A stretch of 64,000 nucleotides of DNA, taken from the NCBI GenBank assembly GCA_016715865.1, contig JADJXM010000037.1:6085-70084 (forward strand). Direction: 5' to 3'. This document shows positions 57,221 to 64,000 of the stretch, piece after piece. The notes beneath the pieces are model-generated. The model was not told where the DNA came from. It saw nothing but the letters and a program-made list of their open reading frames with translations, and did no database searches. The stretch is from Acidobacteriota bacterium. GTDB lineage: Bacteria; Acidobacteriota; Blastocatellia; RBC074. Within the stretch, counting starts at the first letter, position 1. Each line of letters begins with the position of its first letter. A program made the position numbers and the translations under genes.

Positions 57221-58356
57221 TCAGCTGATTCGATACTTTTCTTCAATGAATCGCCCCAGTTTGACCGGCCCCAGGAAGACATCCCACAACCCGTCCCCGG
57301 TCTCCTCCAAGCCGACTCGCTGTCCCGCACAGGTCGTCGATACGCACACCCATCGATCGTCCCACCGGATCCCGCCGTTCCGGCTCACCAGCCGCGTCTC
57401 GTAATGCGCCGGGTAGCTCAGATCCGGAACCACCGCCGGCATCGCTATCTTTGAATGGCTATAAAGCTCGGCCGGCGTCCTCAGATCTATCCCTTCGTGC
57501 GGCCTGTCCTGATTATACTCTTCCCGAAATCCGTTAAACAGTTTCTGCTGCCGCCACAGATTGGCCCCCGGCGGTCTGGCCGTCTCCGCTTTCAGCACCC
57601 GGTGCATATATTCGTGCTGCCCGTTCTGCTGCGGCTTGCCCGGCTCGATCAGTTCCGGACGGATCCCAAGTCTGATCCACCACACTGAAAGCTCCGAAAG
57701 CCTTGCCAATGCTGTGGATGCGAATGGCGTCCCGTTATCCGATCGGATCGCTCTCGGCAGCCCATACTCTCTGAACAGCTCTTTAAAGACCTCACTCACT
57801 CCCTCTTTCCCGGTCGATTTCAGCCCCTTGCATCCCAGCAGATACCTCGAATACCGGTCCGCCACCGTCAGCGGGTAGCAGTATCACCCATCTCGTGTCT
57901 TGAACTCTCCCTTGAAGTCGACGCACCACAGCTCGTTCGGCGCCCTCACTATCGTCATCGGCTTCCCGGGGTGCCCGGTCTTCCTCCTCCGGCTCTTCTC
58001 CCGGACCAGCCCTTCCTTCTTCAGAATATCGCTCACCGTTCTCCTCGATGGCCACGCCACATCCGGCTGTTTTCTCTTCAGAAGTTTGAGCAGTTACTTC
58101 GATCCCCACGTTCTGTGCTTTCGCCTCGCCTCGATGATCGCCTCTCTCAGCTCTTCAGGGGTCTGGTCTGGTGATGATCTCGGACGTCTCGATCGCTCCC
58201 CCATTCCTCCAGGGCATATCGCTCGATCCACTTGTACCCGGTCTTTCGGCTGATATTGTATCTTTCGCAGAGTTCGGTGACTGTGAATGTCCCGTTCAGA
58301 TACTCGGAGATAAATTGCGTCTTCTGGTTCATCGGTAACTCTTCTTTCCAGGGCAT
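57221..58356 (-). pseudogene. IS481-family transposase, inactivated
   Basis: Reading leftward from 58356, the start (MPWKEELPMNQKTQFISEYL) and HTH (LCERYNISRKTGYKWIERYA) are typical of IS481-type transposases. A frame change near 58200 leads to SPDQTPEELREAIIEARRKH, then a TAA stop replaces a codon after RTWGSK, and a TGA interrupts before YCYPLTVADRYSRYLLGC. The rest carries the rve integrase core (IRSDNGTPFAS, EPGKPQQNGQHEYMHRVL with the final Glu). One frameshift and two nonsense codons make it dead. I could not define terminal inverted repeats. It lies against the attC at 58430. Confidence 0.88.
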
Positions 58357-58429
58357 TTGCCAGCCTCCTTTCGGAGGTCAATTCCGCCCGAAAAGTGTTA
58401 CCCATGTCTGGTGACCATACCTTTGCCCG

Positions 58430-58516
58430 GCCTAACGAATGAGTTCAGCGGGCCGCCGTATTTCGCATCTAGCCTGTCGAGCTGAAGCGGCGGCTCCGCT
58501 GCAACGCGGGTTAGGT
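58430..58516 (-). repeat. attC recombination site 1
   Basis: Core gcctaac at the left and gttaggt at the right; arms gttcagcgggccgccg and gcggcggctccgctgcaac pair with two unpaired bases on the right arm of the plus strand. The loop holds the cgcatctagcctgtcgagct-type sequence. It ends the nucleotidyltransferase cassette. Confidence 0.9.
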
Positions 58517-58538
58517 GTGCGCAAAAAACTGCCTTTGT

Positions 58539-58985
58539 TCATGGTAAGTGTTCAAGATCATCCAGATCTTTGTAGCGCCCACTTGCTTTCTTGTTTATCT
58601 TCAGATGTTTCAAACTGATTACTTTTACTGCTATGCCATCAATTACATCATTAATTCGTTCTTTATAACATTCCCTAAATTGGACACCTGATATTTCAAC
58701 CAGCACTTCTATACGCATTGGCGGTAACCCCAGTCGGACCATTCGGTCTTTTTGTAAAAACAATTCTGGCGATAACTCTGGAGTATCGAAGCCAAATTCT
58801 TTCAGAACTTTCGTCATCTTGCTTGCATTTTCCTGATTCATGGCAATCCATATATCGATATCATTAGTTGCTCTTGGATAACCATGATAGCCAACGGCAT
58901 AACCTCCTATAAGAAGATATTCAACACCATTTGCATTTAGCAAGTTCAAGAATTCTTTGAAGTCTGCTGTTAGCCCTATCGCCAT
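58539..58985 (-). CDS. nucleotidyltransferase-fold protein (cassette gene)
   Basis: The product is 148 aa. The polymerase-beta-like site is visible in VEYLLIGGYAVGYHGYPRAT and NDIDIWIAM (the metal Asp pair), with RIEVLVEISGVQFRECY later. Proteins like this often act as toxins or antitoxins in MNT/AbiEii-type modules. It overlaps the upstream small ORF by about 65 bases, arguing for a coupled pair. An attC follows 22 bases after its stop. Confidence 0.83.
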   Translation of the reverse strand: MAIGLTADFKEFLNLLNANGVEYLLIGGYAVGYHGYPRATNDIDIWIAMNQENASKMTKVLKEFGFDTPELSPELFLQKDRMVRLGLPPMRIEVLVEISGVQFRECYKERINDVIDGIAVKVISLKHLKINKKASGRYKDLDDLEHLP

Positions 58986-59136
58986 AATTTATCTGTCGCA
59001 GTATTTCAATTTGATCGATTCGCACTTGAGGGCTTTGGGAATGCCAATATGCTTTATCTGACGACTCATCATACAATGGAACTGTCGATAAAGCCCTCTT
59101 GTCGAGCTTAACTTCTTTTATTTCAACATTTTTCAT
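58921..59136 (-). CDS. small partner protein of the nucleotidyltransferase (cassette gene)
   Basis: The product is 71 aa and matches short proteins found directly before such nucleotidyltransferases: DKRALSTVPLYDESSDKAYW, then SPQVRIDQIEILRQINYGDR and a helical end. Together the pair may be a toxin-antitoxin type module; this is inferred from arrangement. The 3' end overlaps the next start. Confidence 0.65.
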   Translation of the reverse strand: MKNVEIKEVKLDKRALSTVPLYDESSDKAYWHSQSPQVRIDQIEILRQINYGDRANSRLQRILELAKCKWC

Positions 59137-59200
59137 ATCTATCCGACTCCTGAAATATCAGACTATACGAAATCTTTTAAAGAGGCAACTTTTCGAGCAC

Positions 59201-59287
59201 ACCTAACGAATGAGTTCAGCGGGCCGCCGTCTTTCGGTCCTGGCCGATCCGGTAGAGGCGGCGGCTCCGCTGCAACGCGGGTTGGGC
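59201..59287 (-). repeat. attC recombination site 2
   Basis: Core acctaac left and gttgggc right, with arms as in site 1 and the loop type tttcggtcctggccgatccg. It ends the DUF1697 cassette, 5 bases after that gene's stop. Confidence 0.92.
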
Positions 59288-59292
59288 GTCAT

Positions 59293-59829
59293 TTACATCT
59301 TACCAAGTTCTCTGATTTTACATACTGTTCTCCAGTTGCGAGCCGTCATTGGAACGCCAATCACTTTCTCAGCACTTGCCGCAAGCCTCGACCTGCCCAC
59401 ACCTTCAGGGGCATGTAGATAAAACACTTTATCCCTAAGATAAAACCTCTCACTCTCCTTTTTAAGCTCGTTCAGCTTATCCAGTTCAGGGGTTCCGGGC
59501 GTGGAAACCAGAAAGTACAGATGCAAACTGCCGGGATCAGATTCTGCTTCGGGAAACGGATTGTTCGCAATAGCCTCATCTATTGCTTCAAGCTCGAGTA
59601 GGAGAACATGCGGTTCAAAGCTATAACGCTTCTTAATCTCAGCAGATATCCGTTTCGCAACTTGCGAAGGGTCTTTTTCTATAGTCTGGAATACCGCGTT
59701 TCCACTCTGAATATAAGTCCTGACTTTTTGTACCCCGATATTTTCGAGCAGAACCACAAGTTCTTTCATCGGCAAAGAATGTTTCCCGCCAACGTTGATC
59801 CCTCTGAAAAGTGCAATGTAAGTATTCAT
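59293..59829 (-). CDS. DUF1697 family protein (cassette gene)
   Basis: The product is 178 aa. Family hallmarks are TYIALFRGINVGGKHSLPMK at the start, VRTYIQSGNAVFQ, then FEPHVLLLELEAIDEAIANN and a C-terminal GVPMTARNWRTVCKIREL. DUF1697 proteins are common, small, of unknown function, and frequent in integron cassettes by my recollection. An attC follows immediately. Confidence 0.92.
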   Translation of the reverse strand: MNTYIALFRGINVGGKHSLPMKELVVLLENIGVQKVRTYIQSGNAVFQTIEKDPSQVAKRISAEIKKRYSFEPHVLLLELEAIDEAIANNPFPEAESDPGSLHLYFLVSTPGTPELDKLNELKKESERFYLRDKVFYLHAPEGVGRSRLAASAEKVIGVPMTARNWRTVCKIRELGKM

Positions 59830-59858
59830 TAAATCAACGATTGAGAGCCATTATGGAC

Positions 59859-59946
<88 letters not shown>

Positions 59947-60028
59947 CGTTCTTTTCCTGAATCTGATCTTACAGCTATCTCATTAGAGAAGGTCTGCACT
60001 AAAATGAGGACGCCGCCGTCATTCATGA

Positions 60029-60469
60029 TCAATCACTAGTAGCTGGCGATATAATAGTTTCTTCAGGTTGTGCGTTGTGTGCTATCGCTACAACGATTTT
60101 CCATTTGTTCAAATTATTTCGAATAATGTACGTAAATCCGAATCGGCTAATCTCAGACTGTGAAGCTCCATACCGGATAAACACACCATTGAGTTCTACA
60201 AGCTCTTGAGCAAGTGTTCGCATCTTGATTTCACTGACTTCTGTCCTATGATATCCTTGGGCTTTCGCATGCTCAATGAGGTGATTGACAAGAACGAGCA
60301 CCGTTGCTTCATCTTGCACAATCCAGACGCCATCAGGTCGGATGAAAGTGCAAGGCAATTGGTAAAAGTGCACCACCTCGTCCGCTCGCAGCGACTCAAA
60401 TGCGCGTATATAGGTGTTCAACATCTGTAACGGTGTTTGATTCAATACCTCATAACCTCGTATTTTCAA
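60029..60469 (-). CDS. NTF2-like protein (cassette gene)
   Basis: The product is 146 aa; an ATG 16 codons in (60421, MLNTYIRAFESLRADE) is also a plausible start. The NTF2-like shape is suggested by VVHFYQLPCTFIRPDGVWIV and a final strand pair (FTYIIRNNLNKWKIVVAIAH). It differs from the NTF2-like protein at 55800. No function can be assigned. Confidence 0.78.
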   Translation of the reverse strand: MKIRGYEVLNQTPLQMLNTYIRAFESLRADEVVHFYQLPCTFIRPDGVWIVQDEATVLVLVNHLIEHAKAQGYHRTEVSEIKMRTLAQELVELNGVFIRYGASQSEISRFGFTYIIRNNLNKWKIVVAIAHNAQPEETIISPATSD

Positions 60470-60473
60470 GCGC

Positions 60474-60559
<86 letters not shown>

Positions 60560-60574
60560 CACGTTATACATAAC

Positions 60575-61208
<634 letters not shown>

Positions 61209-61216
61209 AATACCAT

Positions 61217-61247
<31 letters not shown>

Positions 61248-61268
61248 GAAGCCCAAGTGATGTATGTG

Positions 61269-61355
<87 letters not shown>

Positions 61356-61356
61356 G

Positions 61357-61770
61357 TCAGAAATCGTTTCGCTTCTCTTTGCGTATTACAAGTTTGAGCC
61401 CTGACCAGATATCATCTATTGCACAAACCTTAACATCGACTAACCCCAGTGGCAAAGCAATAGATCGAATCACATCTTCGGTTACATCTGTTTTTACCTT
61501 TGACGACTTCTTCGGCCAAGATACCCATATCATTCCGTCTTTTCTGATTTGCCTCATCATTTCTGGGAGCCTCTTGCGGAGTTCCTCGGACGATTTGGTA
61601 AAAAAGTGCCAAATATTTAAATCCACCGAGGCCTTTGTCGTAATAATTACATTAGAAGGTAATGGGGTCAGCAATTCTAGGTATTCCTTGGGCTCGTTGT
61701 TCACGCACATGCGAAAATGCTCTTTTATTCCAAGTTTTTTTGATAAAGATGTTCCAGAATATCCTGCCAT
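61357..61770 (-). CDS. DUF3052 family protein (cassette gene)
   Basis: The product is 137 aa. Family features are MAGYSGTSLSKKLGIKEHF at the start, VDLNIWHFFTKSSEELRKRL, GMIWVSWPKKSSKVKTDVTE and SIALPLGLVDVKVCAIDDIW. DUF3052 proteins are small and uncharacterised. Its stop abuts the attC (one base away), a compact cassette typical of integrons. Confidence 0.9.
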   Translation of the reverse strand: MAGYSGTSLSKKLGIKEHFRMCVNNEPKEYLELLTPLPSNVIITTKASVDLNIWHFFTKSSEELRKRLPEMMRQIRKDGMIWVSWPKKSSKVKTDVTEDVIRSIALPLGLVDVKVCAIDDIWSGLKLVIRKEKRNDF

Positions 61771-61842
61771 TTAGATCGATCCTTCCTCTTCAGAAAGATA
61801 AGGCTTCTTAAATAGTGCAGATCAACATATCGCATTTATGAC

Positions 61843-61937
<95 letters not shown>

Positions 61938-61945
61938 TATAAGTT

Positions 61946-62292
<347 letters not shown>

Positions 62293-62376
62293 TTCTCAAC
62301 ACTCATTCTTGACATTTGCGGCTGACATGAACCTGGAAAAACATTACCATCAATAAGTAAGTTGTTGATAAAGGCC

Positions 62377-62804
<428 letters not shown>

Positions 62805-62809
62805 TGGTT

Positions 62810-63129
62810 TTAAGGCGAAAACATTTCAACAAGGGTTGTCATCATCTTTGCCTGAGTCTTGGAATCCAAACGACCAATCTTTTTATCAATCTTCTTTTAT
62901 CAACTGTCCTTATTTGGTCAGCTACTACCTGCCCGTTTTCCTTGGAATTTGCAATCTATTCTTGTTGGATAACTCTTACCTTTAGTGGTCATCGGGGCAA
63001 TAATGACTGTATTAATATGATGGTTCATCTCATTTGGCGAGATCACCACACTTGGCCGAGTCTTCTTAATCTCGCTTCCGGTCGTTGGGTCTAAATTGAC
63101 AAGATAAACATCGAATCGATCGATCACCA
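62810..63129 (-). pseudogene. mazF: MazF/PemK-family toxin, frameshifted (cassette gene)
   Basis: The ATG at 63129 opens MVIDRFDVYLVNLDPTTGSE, then KKTRPSVVISPNEMNHHINT and VIIAPMTTKGKSYPTRIDCK, the standard MazF ribonuclease core with its Arg. The open frame ends after GKRAGSS at 62918. Two frame changes (near 62925 and 62870) restore VVADQIRTVDKRR and KIGRLDSKTQAKMMTTLVEM before the stop at 62810. The toxin is therefore inactivated or mis-sequenced. Confidence 0.85.
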
Positions 63130-63377
63130 TTGCCACTTTCTGGTCCCAATCTTCCTGGCCTGTCAGGTCTGCATCCAGCAATACGTCGTCAGCATTTATA
63201 GACATAGCTTTCAAACGCATCGTCCCATCCCTGCCTCGGATAGGTCGCGGATTTAATGATTATCCGATCATCGTCTGCCTCTATCTCAACTTCCTCGCCC
63301 AAACCCGTCTGCTCAAGGATCAGCTTAGGGATACGAACACCCTGAGAGTTTCCAATTTTTATTATTTTCGCCTTCAT
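63130..63377 (-). pseudogene. mazE: MazE-like antitoxin, frameshifted (cassette gene)
   Basis: Starting at ATG 63377, MKAKIIKIGNSQGVRIPKLI is a SpoVT/AbrB-type DNA-binding N-terminus, followed by EQTGLGEEVEIEADDDRIII. The frame stops after GWDDAFESYVYKC. One base change near 63213 restores KAMSINADDVLLDADLTGQE and DWDQK, the normal toxin-binding tail. In the present sequence that tail is in frame with mazF. No ribosome-binding site is clear for the start. Confidence 0.82.
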
Positions 63378-63442
63378 AGTGATCACATTGTAATCACACT
63401 TTTATTTCCTGTCAAGAGGCCTGGATATCGCTGGCTCAGAAC

Positions 63443-63532
<90 letters not shown>

Positions 63533-63592
63533 CCAGTAGAAAATTCAAGTTGCCAGCCGATATCCAATTCATTTTTGCCATCTGCTTTGAGT

Positions 63593-64000
63593 CTACACTC
63601 TTAGCAAGCCTCGGAATCCCCTGGCAGCATAATAAGTTCCTGCGCCGTTGTGATAGACAAAGACATTGCTGTAACGGCGATCACAAAAAAGGGCACCACC
63701 GAGTTTTCTAATATCAGGAGGCGTTTTCACCCAGCTTGAGGTTTTCATATCGAAATTGCCAATTTCTTGCAATTCTCGATATTGTTCTTCGGTTAAAAGG
63801 TCAATGCCCATGGCAGCCGCCATATCACATGCGCTGCCTTCTGGTTTATGTTCTTTCCTTGTCTCCAAGGCGTCATTGTCATAACAAACACTTCTTCGTC
63901 CTATTGGACTTTCCGCTGAACAATCATAAAAAACATATTCTCTTGTCTTTTTATCATAGCCAACAACATCCGGTTCACCGCCAGTCCTTTCCATTTCATT
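63593..64000 (-). CDS. DUF4256 family protein, partial at window edge (cassette gene)
   Basis: The visible C-terminal part (about 135 codons) is a close match to DUF4256: NEMERTGGEPDVVGYDKKTR, FYDCSAESPIGRRSVCYDND, then MAAAMGIDLLTEEQYRELQE and KLGGALFCDRRYSNVFVYHN. The frame remains open past 64000; the missing start lies off the right edge (family length about 180 residues). Function unknown. It is the youngest cassette seen here if the integrase is to the right. Confidence 0.9.
   Translation of the reverse strand, partial: NEMERTGGEPDVVGYDKKTREYVFYDCSAESPIGRRSVCYDNDALETRKEHKPEGSACDMAAAMGIDLLTEEQYRELQEIGNFDMKTSSWVKTPPDIRKLGGALFCDRRYSNVFVYHNGAGTYYAARGFRGLLRV

Overview
The window reads as a chromosomal segment of a Gram-negative-type bacterium of moderate to high GC. 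Gene content would fit an acidobacterium (perhaps a Blastocatellia relative): DUF1080, GH140, DUF4197, an OmpA/Ig/TIR membrane protein, an ABC-permease/M1-peptidase fusion and a plant ARA1-like GHMP kinase beside galT and galE. This placement is an inference from content only; there is no rRNA or other marker here. I saw no tRNA, rRNA or CRISPR array.

Layout. 1-3.7 kb: debris of toxin-antitoxin type genes (two copies of a Fic C-terminus, UPF0175, a DUF3368 stub) around a frameshifted secreted Ig/InlB-repeat protein. 4-8.6 kb: ABC ATPase plus a permease fused to an M1 peptidase. 8.9-20.2 kb: zinc-ribbon protein, GH140, desaturase, a Leloir-like galactose cluster (galT, IMPase, ARA1-like kinase, galE), DUF4197 and a polysaccharide deacetylase-like protein. 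20.3-23.4 kb: a two-segment membrane TIR protein. 23.5-35.6 kb: metabolic genes (DUF1080, SprT-like, ATP-grasp, CaiB/BaiF, trans-acting enoyl reductase-like, a molybdenum hydroxylase pair, PLP lyase, FGGY kinase). 35.8-38.7 kb: Cpx-like kinase/regulator divergent from a Spy-like periplasmic protein, with a palindromic operator candidate. 38.9-47 kb: small metabolic and membrane genes.

47-64 kb is visibly more AT-rich. From at least 51.6 kb to the right edge it is an integron gene-cassette array. Nine well-preserved attC sites (58430-63531) and four eroded ones (51.6-55.8 kb) follow short, nearly all minus-strand genes: DUF4256, MazEF, DUF488, DUF3052, TumE/TumA, an NTF2-like protein, DUF1697, a nucleotidyltransferase with a small partner, and others. 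Both the extra bases in the attC arms and the gene direction indicate that the array is read on the minus strand. Its integrase and attI would therefore lie beyond the right edge, and the oldest cassettes are on the left, where the sites are decayed and a dead IS481-family transposase lies among the cassettes.

A second theme is palindromic repeat elements built from short phased words (CGCAAAG, GTAGAAA, GTTGAAA, CACGAAG, CACAGAGA), plus one family with a conserved core of about 70 bases seen three times. They sit between genes, supply the last codons and stops of several genes, and in one case lie in frame inside the ABC-permease gene. Several genes carry single-base frameshifts (secreted protein, zinc-ribbon protein, kinase, DUF488, MazEF, transposase). 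Some may be assembly errors; the transposase is dead regardless, since it has two in-frame stops as well.
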